Of a DNA stretch of 64,000 nt, positions 1 to 6,849 are shown in pieces (within the stretch, counting starts at the first letter, position 1; each line of letters starts with the position of its first letter). Both the position numbers and the translations under genes were made by a program. The stretch is from Carnobacterium_B sp045617425 (GTDB lineage Bacteria > Bacillota > Bacilli > Lactobacillales > Carnobacteriaceae). The notes under the pieces were generated by a model, which worked only from the letters and a program-made list of their open reading frames with translations, ran no database searches and was not told the DNA's origin. Where the stretch lies: contig NZ_JAZLIO010000022.1 in the NCBI RefSeq assembly GCF_045617425.1, positions 62,001 to 126,000 on the forward strand. Reading direction: 5' to 3'.

Positions 1-1
1 T

Positions 2-427
2 CAACAAGCCCCACAGATTCGCTTGATTCAAAATACGAACCAAGCTTTAGCTGAAAAGATTCAATCTTCTATCAATATGGCAATCCCTCTTTGGAAAAAC
101 CAAATTGCGATTGCTCTTACGTTACTTCGTCAAAAAGATGCTGTTACAGCTCAACGACAAGTATCCGAAACAACGAATGATTTAATGAAGAAAAATTCTG
201 AGATGTTAAAAATCTCTTCTATTGAAACAGCCAAAGAAAACGAACGTGGCATCATCGATATTGAAACTTTGCAAAAAACTCAAAATGATTTAATTGAAAC
301 TTTACAAGAAACGTTACAAATTCAACAAGATGGAAGAATCAAACGCAAAGAAGCAGAACGAGAATTATCCGTTATGGAAACTTCTTTACGTGATAAGTTA
401 TTAGAACTGACAACTGACGAAAAATAA
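2..427 (+). CDS. telA: TelA-family toxic anion resistance protein, C-terminal part
   Basis: The frame is open from the window edge, so the 5' part of the gene lies outside. About 141 residues are visible. They are helical and charged, with the family-like stretch APQIRLIQNTNQALAEKIQ, then AIPLWKNQIAIALTLLRQKDA, which resembles the conserved C-terminal half of the TelA/KlaA family. That family is linked to tellurite and other envelope stress, but its biochemical role is not settled. An ATG or TTG inside this stretch should not be taken as the start. A strong terminator follows within 10 bases, so this is the last gene of its transcript. The upstream partner, often an XpaC-like gene, cannot be seen. 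Confidence 0.8.
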   Translation, partial: QQAPQIRLIQNTNQALAEKIQSSINMAIPLWKNQIAIALTLLRQKDAVTAQRQVSETTNDLMKKNSEMLKISSIETAKENERGIIDIETLQKTQNDLIETLQETLQIQQDGRIKRKEAERELSVMETSLRDKLLELTTDEK

Positions 428-433
428 CTAATT

Positions 434-486
434 GCATTAAGATAGTCAATTGATAGCCTTCGATTGATTATCTTAATGCTTTTTTT
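434..486 (+). terminator. Rho-independent terminator after telA
   Basis: An 11-bp stem (GCATTAAGATA with TATCTTAATGC) is followed by a run of seven T. It sits directly behind the telA stop codon. Confidence 0.85.
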
Positions 487-516
487 GTACAACAAATACT
501 ACGAAGAGCATATCAT

Positions 517-545
517 TTGATATGTGAACAAAAGGTGACTATACT
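517..545 (+). promoter_or_regulatory. Sigma-A-type promoter for the GlsB/YeaQ-like gene
   Basis: TTGATA (517-522) and TATACT (540-545) are separated by exactly 17 bases. The start codon lies 45 bases downstream, after the AAGGAGG site at 576-582. No sigma-B-like element was seen, although this family is often stress-induced. Confidence 0.7.
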
Positions 546-590
546 AATAAGAGTAATAAAGAATAACATTTTTTGAAGGAGGAAAAGAAC

Positions 591-839
591 ATGGGATTTA
601 TTTGGTCATTAATTGTAGGTGGAATTTTAGGAGCTATCGCAGGTATGATAGTTGGTAAAGATGTACCAGGCGGAATTATCGGAAACATTATTGTTGGTTT
701 TATCGGATCATGGATCGGTAGTTCGTTATTAAGCGACTTCGGACCAATCATTGGCGGTTTCGCGATTATTCCAGCACTAATTGGAGCTATTATTTTAATT
801 TTTATCTTCTCACTTATTGTTGGAAGACGCAAAGGTTAA
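591..839 (+). CDS. GlsB/YeaQ/YmgE family small membrane protein
   Basis: This 82-residue protein is almost entirely hydrophobic and glycine-rich, with the family pattern GFIWSLIVGGILGAIAGMIV at the N-terminus and about three membrane segments ending in a basic GRRKG tail. The ATG at 591 is chosen because AAGGAGG lies 8 bases upstream; a longer frame from a TTG at 573 would run through that site. The family (transglycosylase-associated protein, GlsB in enterococci) is tied to general and envelope stress, but its molecular function is unknown. It has its own promoter and terminator, so it is a single-gene unit. Confidence 0.85.
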   Translation: MGFIWSLIVGGILGAIAGMIVGKDVPGGIIGNIIVGFIGSWIGSSLLSDFGPIIGGFAIIPALIGAIILIFIFSLIVGRRKG

Positions 840-850
840 GAATAATCATT

Positions 851-894
851 AAAAAGCAGTCCAAGAAAGAAATTTCTTGGACTGCTTTTTTTTT
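851..894 (+). terminator. Rho-independent terminator after the GlsB-like gene
   Basis: A long perfect stem, with AGCAGTCCAAGAAA as its 5' arm, is capped by a GAAA tetraloop and followed by a T run. The region from here to 1050 holds no gene that I can support. Confidence 0.85.
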
Positions 895-1051
895 GTTCAA
901 TATTTGAGCATAGCGGACCTAATTAGCGTGAAATAACTCTGTTTTAAGCATGTTTATAGAGAAAGACATATAAGTTATCCTATTATAGATTTGACGACCT
1001 TAAAACGTGCAAAATTTGATAAATAGGTTCCTGATAATATTTTTGCTGGAT

Positions 1052-1091
1052 AAAAAAAAGACATGAATAAAGTTCTTTATTCATGTCTTTT
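1052..1091 (-). terminator. Rho-independent terminator of the marR-ABC exporter operon
   Basis: Read on the minus strand, AAGACATGAATAAA pairs with TTTATTCATGTCTT across a short loop, and a run of eight T follows. It lies 30 bases behind the exporter stop codon. Confidence 0.8.
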
Positions 1092-1120
1092 GGGTATAAC
1101 TATTTTTTAGATTTATCTTT

Positions 1121-2923
1121 TTACTCTTCTTCTTGATCAAATTGACTATTGTAAAGATCTGCATAAAATCCATTTTGTTGCAATAAAACATCATGATTGC
1201 CACTTTCTACTACATCTCCATCTTTCATCACAATAATCAAATCTGCATTCTTAATGGTGGATAGACGATGCGCAATAACGAAAGACGTTCTTCCATGCAT
1301 CAAACGGTCCATTGCTGTTTGAATGATCAATTCCGTACGGGTGTCAACTGAACTAGTTGCTTCGTCTAAAATCAATAATGGTGCATCGGCGACCATAGCA
1401 CGAGCAATTGTCATTAATTGTTTTTGACCAGCAGATAAACTTGTTGTATCATCTAAAACTGTATCGTAACCGTGTGGCAATGTTTGAATAAAATGATGTA
1501 CTCCAACTGCTTTACAAGCACTGATCACTTCTTCATCTTTTACACCTTGCTTACTGTAGACAATATTTTCTCTAACCGTTCCTTCAAATAACCAAGTATC
1601 TTGTAGTACCATACAGAATTGTTCGTGTAAGGCCCCTCTAGTAACACTGGAAATCGGAGTTCCATCAATATAGATTTCTCCGCTATTAACTTCATAGAAA
1701 CGCATTAACAAGTTTACTAATGTCGTTTTACCTGCTCCCGTTGGACCTACAATTGCAATTTTCTGCCCAGCTTTAGCTTCTAGAGAAAAGTCCTTAATAA
1801 TTGGTCTTTCAGGATCATATCCAAATTTCACATGATCAAAGGTTATATCCCCTTTAACTGTACCTAATGAAGTGGGTTTTCCAGTTTCCACTTCTAATTC
1901 ATTTTCTTCTAAGAAATTAAAGACACGTTCACTCGCAGCAGCAGCTGATTGTAAACTAGTAAAAGCTTGTGCAATTTGTGAAAGAGGTTGCGTAAAGAAA
2001 CGGATGTACATCATGAAGGCAACAATCACACCAAAAGTAATTTGATCATTGAATGCTAGATAAGCTCCAACTACACAGACCACTACATATCCAAAATTAC
2101 CAATAAAGTTCATTAACGGCATCATTAGACCTGAAATATATTGAGATTTCCATGCACTATCAAATAATGTATCATTGATTTGATTAAATTCTTCAATCGC
2201 TGACTCTTCACCATTAAATGCTTTAACGATATTGTGGCCCGTATAAATTTCTTCAACATGACCGTTTAATTCACCTAAACTTCTTTGTTGTTGACTGAAA
2301 TATTTTTGTGATTTTTTAATAATTGTGATCATTAAACCAAAACCAATAACCGTTGATAAGATGGCAGAGATAGCCATAGGAACATTTGTGTAAAACATCA
2401 TGATCAACGAACCAATAAATAAACTAATTGACGTTACCAATTGACCTAAACTTTGGTTTAAAGTTTGGCCAATAGTGTCCACATCATTTGTTACACGGCT
2501 CAAAATGTCACCATGGTTATTGCTATCAAAGTATCGTAATGGTAAACGATTAATTTTTGTTGAAATATCTGTACGCAGTTTTTTTGTAACGGTTTGGGTT
2601 ACAGTAGCCATAATAAATCCTTGGAAATAAGATAAAATTGCACCAAGAACATACAACGTAACCAAAAATAGACCAATACTTTTTATTTTTTCTAAATCTA
2701 TAGCACCTGTAATTCCTGCAGTAATGATGTCAGTAATTTCACTAAGACGATCAGGTCCTATTAAATTAAATACTGTACCAAAAATAGCAAATACGAATGC
2801 TATTATAATGTACATCATATAAGGTTTACAATATTTTGCTAACTTACCAATAGACTCTTTAAAATTATCAGGTTTCGTACCTACTATTGGTCCACTCATT
2901 GGCCCTTTTTTTTGTTTACTCAT
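1121..2923 (-). CDS. ABC multidrug exporter half-transporter with canonical nucleotide-binding site (LmrD/EfrD-like)
   Basis: This 600-residue half-transporter has an N-terminal six-helix exporter domain (about residues 35-330) and a C-terminal ATPase domain. It shows an intact Walker A (GPTGAGKTT), signature loop (LSAGQKQL), Walker B with catalytic glutamate (LLILDEATSSVD) and switch histidine (VIAHRLST). The start overlaps the upstream exporter gene by 8 bases (ATGAGTAA), with AAGGAGG about 10 bases upstream, so the two are translationally coupled. Together they match the heterodimeric LmrCD/EfrCD/BmrCD exporters, in which this subunit carries the catalytically complete Walker residues. A MarR regulator heads the operon. 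Likely substrates are hydrophobic drugs or amphiphiles, but the sequence does not show which. Confidence 0.92.
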   Translation of the reverse strand: MSKQKKGPMSGPIVGTKPDNFKESIGKLAKYCKPYMMYIIIAFVFAIFGTVFNLIGPDRLSEITDIITAGITGAIDLEKIKSIGLFLVTLYVLGAILSYFQGFIMATVTQTVTKKLRTDISTKINRLPLRYFDSNNHGDILSRVTNDVDTIGQTLNQSLGQLVTSISLFIGSLIMMFYTNVPMAISAILSTVIGFGLMITIIKKSQKYFSQQQRSLGELNGHVEEIYTGHNIVKAFNGEESAIEEFNQINDTLFDSAWKSQYISGLMMPLMNFIGNFGYVVVCVVGAYLAFNDQITFGVIVAFMMYIRFFTQPLSQIAQAFTSLQSAAAASERVFNFLEENELEVETGKPTSLGTVKGDITFDHVKFGYDPERPIIKDFSLEAKAGQKIAIVGPTGAGKTTLVNLLMRFYEVNSGEIYIDGTPISSVTRGALHEQFCMVLQDTWLFEGTVRENIVYSKQGVKDEEVISACKAVGVHHFIQTLPHGYDTVLDDTTSLSAGQKQLMTIARAMVADAPLLILDEATSSVDTRTELIIQTAMDRLMHGRTSFVIAHRLSTIKNADLIIVMKDGDVVESGNHDVLLQQNGFYADLYNSQFDQEEE

Positions 2924-4694
2924 CTGCTAATTCCTCCTTAGAAAGTTGAGAATAAGCGATGTCTTGATAGACTTCACATGTTTGCATCAATTCTTGATGT
3001 GTACCAATTCCAACAATTTTTCCTTCATCTAAAACAATAATTTTGTCTGCATCACGAATGGTACCAATACGTTGTGCAACAATCAATTTTGTTGTATCTT
3101 TTAATTCTTTGTTTAACGCTGCACGTAATACACGATCTGTTTTATAGTCTAAAGCTGAAAATGAGTCATCAAAAACCAAAATCTCTGGTTTCCGTGAGAT
3201 CGCACGTGAGATTGCTAAACGTTGACGTTGACCTCCTGAAACGTTGCTTCCTGATTGAGCGATTGAGGCATCATATCCATCTTCCATTTTCTCAACAAAG
3301 TCACTACTTTGAGCTATTTCAATAGCTTTTTTCATGTCAGCTTCAGTTACTTCTTGACCAGCATCTCCGTAACTCACATTTGAACGAACCGTACCACTGA
3401 ATAAAAATGCTTTTTGTGGAACAAATCCAACTAGAGAATGCAGATATTTTTGTGTGTACTCTTTGATATCATGTCCATTAATTTTAATTTGCCCACCTGT
3501 TACATCAAAGAAACGAGGAATCAAATTAACTAACGTACTTTTCCCACTACCTGTAGAACCAATAAAGGCAACTGTTTCACCTTTGTTTGCCGTAAAGGAA
3601 ATATTTTCCAATATAGCTTCAGAAGCATCTGGATACTGAAAAGATACATTATCAAATACTACCGTACCTTTTTGATCTTGAGTAGACTGTGTTAATGTTC
3701 CATCCTTTATGGTCTCTTTTGTATTTAAAACTTCTAAAATACGTCCAGCGGATACTGCAGCACGAGGAACAATAATAAATACAATCGTTAACATCATAAA
3801 TGAAATAACAACTTGAATAGCATAAGAAGAAAACACTACCATATCACTAAATATATCAACACGATTTAAAACACTTGCTTGACTAGTTAGTTGAACATCA
3901 TTGATTAAATAAGCACCGATCCAGTAAATAGATAAACTTAATCCGCTCATAATCAAAGTCATCCCAGGTCCCATAATCGCCATGATTCTATTGATAAATA
4001 AGTTTGTAGTCATTAATTTATGATTTGCTGTTTCAAATTTTTCTTCTTCAAAACTTTCTGCATTATATGCACGAATAACGCGTAACCCTGTTAGATTTTC
4101 ACGTGTAACTCGGTTAAGGTTATCTGTTAAATTTTGGATTACTTTAAACTTCGGTAAAGCGAATATTACTATAACACTTATGATAAGAAGCAAAACACCT
4201 ACTGCCCCTGCTGTTGACAATGTCCATTCCCATGATTTGTCAACTATTTTGGAAATAGCCCATACAGCCATAATAGGTGCCTTAATTATTACTTGCATAC
4301 CAAGTGCCATTGCCATCTGAATTTGCGTTACATCATTTGAAGAACGGGTAATCAAACTTGCAGTAGAAAAATGATTGATTTCTTCCATTGAAAATCCTTC
4401 AACTTTCGTAAATACTTCTGATCTTATCGTGCGTGAAAGACCCGCTGCTACTTTTGAAACAAAGAACACTGTTATAAAAGATGCAACCAAGCTACCTAGG
4501 GCACACAGCATCATATAGCCACCATTTTCAAATATATCTTGCATATTTGAATCCGGAATTTGAATAAGTTGAGTAATTTTAGACATATATTCTGGTAATT
4601 CTAAATCCAAATAGACTTGAACAACTATAAAGATGACACTAAATAAAATCATCATCCATTCTTTTCGTTTTAAGTATTTTAGTATTTTTATCAT
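2916..4694 (-). CDS. ABC multidrug exporter half-transporter with degenerate nucleotide-binding site (LmrC/EfrC-like)
   Basis: This 592-residue half-transporter has the same layout as its neighbour: membrane domain, then ATPase domain with Walker A (GSTGSGKST) and signature (VSGGQRQRL). Two catalytic positions are altered. Walker B ends in FDD, with aspartate replacing the catalytic glutamate (VFDDSFSALD), and the switch histidine is glutamine (VAQRIGT). This paired change is the known signature of the degenerate subunit in heterodimeric exporters such as LmrC, so it is a functional specialisation and not decay. GAAGGAGA precedes the ATG, and the marR stop codon is 30 bases upstream. The protein should work only as a dimer with the product of the following gene in the cytoplasmic membrane. 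Confidence 0.92.
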   Translation of the reverse strand: MIKILKYLKRKEWMMILFSVIFIVVQVYLDLELPEYMSKITQLIQIPDSNMQDIFENGGYMMLCALGSLVASFITVFFVSKVAAGLSRTIRSEVFTKVEGFSMEEINHFSTASLITRSSNDVTQIQMAMALGMQVIIKAPIMAVWAISKIVDKSWEWTLSTAGAVGVLLLIISVIVIFALPKFKVIQNLTDNLNRVTRENLTGLRVIRAYNAESFEEEKFETANHKLMTTNLFINRIMAIMGPGMTLIMSGLSLSIYWIGAYLINDVQLTSQASVLNRVDIFSDMVVFSSYAIQVVISFMMLTIVFIIVPRAAVSAGRILEVLNTKETIKDGTLTQSTQDQKGTVVFDNVSFQYPDASEAILENISFTANKGETVAFIGSTGSGKSTLVNLIPRFFDVTGGQIKINGHDIKEYTQKYLHSLVGFVPQKAFLFSGTVRSNVSYGDAGQEVTEADMKKAIEIAQSSDFVEKMEDGYDASIAQSGSNVSGGQRQRLAISRAISRKPEILVFDDSFSALDYKTDRVLRAALNKELKDTTKLIVAQRIGTIRDADKIIVLDEGKIVGIGTHQELMQTCEVYQDIAYSQLSKEELADE

Positions 4695-4724
4695 AGTCGT
4701 TCTCCTTCGTTTCTTAACTGATTC

Positions 4725-5147
4725 TTACTCTATATCTTTCAACATATTTTGTTGCATTTTGTGGATTGTTTTAAAAAATTGATCAAGCTCTTCTTCTGTT
4801 AAGCCTTCAATCAATAAATTTTCAATTCTTTGGTATTCTTTTGTTACTTCTTCAACTAAGCTTTGACCTTTTTCGGATAATTGTAACTTTTTTACTCGTG
4901 CGTCTTTCTCAATAGAAATACGCTCAATCAAGCCTTTATCTTCCATACTTTTCAACATCTTTGAAGTAGTTGAACGACGCATAGAAAATTTTTTTTCAAT
5001 ATCTTTTTGAAATACATCCTCATCTTTTGCATTATTTAAAAAACCAATAATCATTCCATGCATCTTGGTGATAGGGTATTTTTCATCCTCTTTTTTAAAA
5101 GAATCGACATTTCGGTGTATAAAATTTACTAATTTACGTATTTCCAT
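4725..5147 (-). CDS. MarR-family transcriptional regulator of the exporter operon
   Basis: The protein is about 140 residues with a winged-helix MarR core: KMHGMIIGFLNN, then the recognition region FQKDIEKKFSMRRSTTSKML and the wing ISIEKDARVKKLQLSEKG, followed by C-terminal dimerisation helices. It is the first gene of the marR-exporter operon and sits below a perfect 26-bp palindrome that is its likely operator. The start is uncertain. I use the ATG at 5147, which has no good ribosome-binding site. A GTG at 5195 in the same frame adds 16 residues and also lacks one. An ATG at 5164 with a good GAGGGA site is out of frame by one base; see the findings. Confidence 0.85.
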   Translation of the reverse strand: MEIRKLVNFIHRNVDSFKKEDEKYPITKMHGMIIGFLNNAKDEDVFQKDIEKKFSMRRSTTSKMLKSMEDKGLIERISIEKDARVKKLQLSEKGQSLVEEVTKEYQRIENLLIEGLTEEELDQFFKTIHKMQQNMLKDIE

Positions 5148-5240
5148 TCCAATTTCTTTTTCATTACTTCCCTCATCAAAAAAAATTATTCTCACCTCAT
5201 TCTTTCGGATAACCTTGTTAGAAATTTACAGATAGAACGA

Positions 5241-5290
5241 ATTATAGTTAGCACGCTAACTATAATATCTCATCACTAACTTAAAGTCAA
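5241..5290 (-). promoter_or_regulatory. Promoter and palindromic operator of the marR-exporter operon
   Basis: On the minus strand TTGACT (5290-5285) and TATTAT (5267-5262) are 17 bases apart. A perfect inverted repeat, arms ATTATAGTTAGC and GCTAACTATAAT around a 2-base AC centre, covers 5241-5266. It therefore overlaps the -10 box and the expected transcription start. Position and symmetry fit autorepression by the MarR protein encoded just below; that assignment is inference. Confidence 0.75.
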
Positions 5291-5322
5291 CAAAAAATTG
5301 TTGTTTACTACTTACTTATACA

Positions 5323-5360
5323 ATAAAAAAGTACCAACAGAATTTTAATCTGCTGGTACT
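5323..5360 (-). terminator. Rho-independent terminator of the cold-shock gene
   Basis: On the minus strand a 12-bp stem with one wobble pair (AGTACCAGCAGA with TCTGTTGGTACT) is followed by a run of eight T. It ends about 20 bases behind the csp stop codon. Confidence 0.8.
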
Positions 5361-5378
5361 ACGATTAATTGAATTAAA

Positions 5379-5579
5379 TTAAAGTTTTACAACATTTGCA
5401 GCTTGTGCTCCACGATTTCCTTCAACAATCTCAAATTCAACTGCTTGTCCTTCTTCTAATGATTTGAAACCATCACCTGTAATTGCACTAAAGTGTACAA
5501 ACACGTCGTCTCCGCCTTCAACCTCAATAAAACCAAAACCTTTTTCTGCATTAAACCATTTTACTGTTCCTTTTTCCAT
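5379..5579 (-). CDS. csp: Cold-shock protein, CspA/CspB family
   Basis: This 66-residue single OB-fold protein has both RNA-binding motifs intact: KGFGFIEV (RNP1) and VFVHFSAI (RNP2), preceded by the canonical MEKGTVKWFNAEKGFGF start. It acts as an RNA chaperone that binds single-stranded RNA and melts secondary structure after temperature downshift. The ATG has a CGGAGGT site about 10 bases upstream. The gene has its own promoter and terminator. The leader of about 85 bases is long for such a small gene, as is common where cold induction acts on mRNA structure, but I cannot show a thermosensor here. Confidence 0.95.
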   Translation of the reverse strand: MEKGTVKWFNAEKGFGFIEVEGGDDVFVHFSAITGDGFKSLEEGQAVEFEIVEGNRGAQAANVVKL

Positions 5580-5669
5580 AATTCGCTGTACCTCCGATTA
5601 GTCATTTTGCAATTGATTCTCTTTTATGACTTAATGTCTTTCAAAAAAAATAAAATCGATTGCAAAATT

Positions 5670-5698
5670 ATTATAACTCAGTGTTTTTATTTTCGCAA
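5670..5698 (-). promoter_or_regulatory. Promoter of the cold-shock gene
   Basis: On the minus strand TTGCGA (5698-5693) and a perfect TATAAT (5675-5670) are 17 bases apart. The expected leader to the csp ATG is about 85 bases. Confidence 0.65.
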
Positions 5699-5731
5699 GG
5701 GTTTACTTTGCTTTAAAATAGACATTCCTAT

Positions 5732-6724
5732 CTATTTTTTTTTTGAATCAATCTCAATTTCTTTTAAAAAATTATGGTAGTTTTCATTTTCATCTAGAGT
5801 TATTTGGGCATAATTATTTAGATTATGAGTTAAAATATCTTCTAGGGATATAGACAGTTTATTTAAATACGTTGCATTTCCAATTAAGTCCATCCAGTAG
5901 GTTCCATCTTCATTTTTGTGAACAACTGTTTGAACCATTCCCCCAGGATTAATCACTTGAATTTTTTCTTCAAACTGACCATTTTTTAATAACACATACA
6001 TTAAACTGCTCGCTGCCATTGCAGTCCCGCAAGCATTTGTAAAGCCTACTCCTCTTTCAAAAGTACGAACAAATAGTGATTGTTTATCCAATACTTCTAC
6101 AAAGCTAACATTTACTCCGTCAGGAAAATAAGGATTTTTTCCATTCAAATAGGTTGCAAGCTCCTCAAATTGTGAGCTGTATAATGTTTCATGATCAACA
6201 AAACTAATCAAATGAGGATTTGGCACTGCAACCGCAGAAAAACGTAAATTAGTAGCTAGTTCTGGTAATGCTTGATCAATAAATTTTTCTGATGACCAAT
6301 TGAATGGCAAATCATCTACATTAAAAGATACTGGTGAAATCTCAACTTGAAAAGTTTGAATATCTTTTCCTAACTCTTCTGCTTTTTTTACGTGTAGGTC
6401 AGCATGCATTGTTTCAACTACAAACTCATTTTTTTTATTTTTTTCAGAAAGATAACGCGCAACCGTTCTCAATCCATTGCCACACATACTGGCTTCACTA
6501 CCATCATAATTGATTACTCTCATACTTCCATCTGTTTCTTTATGATTCGTTGTCCCTACTAAAAGAACTCCGTCAGCTCCCTTTAGAAGCCCTGTGTTAC
6601 GATCTGTAATGATTTTAGTCAGAGATACAAGTTCATCTTGTGTTAATGTTCTTTCGAGCAATGTTTCATCTAAAATAAAAAATTCGTTTTCTGATCCATG
6701 AACTTTAATTAAGTCTACTTGCAT
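5732..6724 (-). CDS. dapF: Diaminopimelate epimerase
   Basis: DapF converts LL- to meso-diaminopimelate, the last step before lysine and the source of meso-DAP for the cell wall. Both catalytic cysteine motifs are present, MCGNGLR in the N-terminal half and TNACGTAMAAS in the C-terminal half, each within one of the two mirrored epimerase folds. The ATG at 6724 follows AGGAGGT; a longer frame to 6754 would run through that site. The 330 residues exceed the roughly 275 of the E. coli enzyme, as in other Lactobacillales homologues. No other dap gene is adjacent. A DapG-type aspartokinase at 35383 and a meso-DAP-type MurE at 20351 fit the same pathway. Confidence 0.93.
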   Translation of the reverse strand: MQVDLIKVHGSENEFFILDETLLERTLTQDELVSLTKIITDRNTGLLKGADGVLLVGTTNHKETDGSMRVINYDGSEASMCGNGLRTVARYLSEKNKKNEFVVETMHADLHVKKAEELGKDIQTFQVEISPVSFNVDDLPFNWSSEKFIDQALPELATNLRFSAVAVPNPHLISFVDHETLYSSQFEELATYLNGKNPYFPDGVNVSFVEVLDKQSLFVRTFERGVGFTNACGTAMAASSLMYVLLKNGQFEEKIQVINPGGMVQTVVHKNEDGTYWMDLIGNATYLNKLSISLEDILTHNLNNYAQITLDENENYHNFLKEIEIDSKKK

Positions 6725-6754
6725 TATAATTGTACCTCCTTTTTTCCTTAACAT

Positions 6755-6782
6755 ATTTTACCATTTCATTTATAGATTACAA
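6755..6782 (-). promoter_or_regulatory. Probable dapF promoter
   Basis: On the minus strand TTGTAA (6782-6777) and TAAAAT (6760-6755) are 16 bases apart, with the start codon about 30 bases below the -10 box. It is a fair but not perfect match. Confidence 0.45.
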
Positions 6783-6800
6783 TAAAAAATATAAAGTATC

Positions 6801-6840
6801 AAAATAAGGAAGTGAGACTTTTGCCTCACTTCCTTATTTT
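6801..6840 (-). terminator. Rho-independent terminator of ileS
   Basis: The inverted repeat AAAATAAGGAAGTGAG / CTCACTTCCTTATTTT has a short loop and a T-rich tail on either strand. It lies 10 bases behind the ileS stop codon and separates ileS from dapF. Confidence 0.85.
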
Positions 6841-6849
6841 ATAACAAGT

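Noticed and set aside
539..832. Minus-strand 97-codon frame opposite the GlsB-like gene, and similar long frames opposite ftsZ, ftsA, nox, yueF and clpE
   Set aside because: They mirror real genes, have no ribosome-binding site or recognisable sequence, and show the unnatural composition expected from antisense reading.
895..1050. Possible small gene or remnant between the GlsB-like gene and the exporter operon
   Set aside because: No frame with a ribosome-binding site. The only promoter-like pair on the minus strand (TTGCAC and TATAAT) is 19 bases apart and leads to nothing.
5699..5731. Hairpin after dapF as a terminator
   Set aside because: The stem AATAGA/TCTATT is only 6 bp with a short tail. 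Read-through into csp cannot be excluded.
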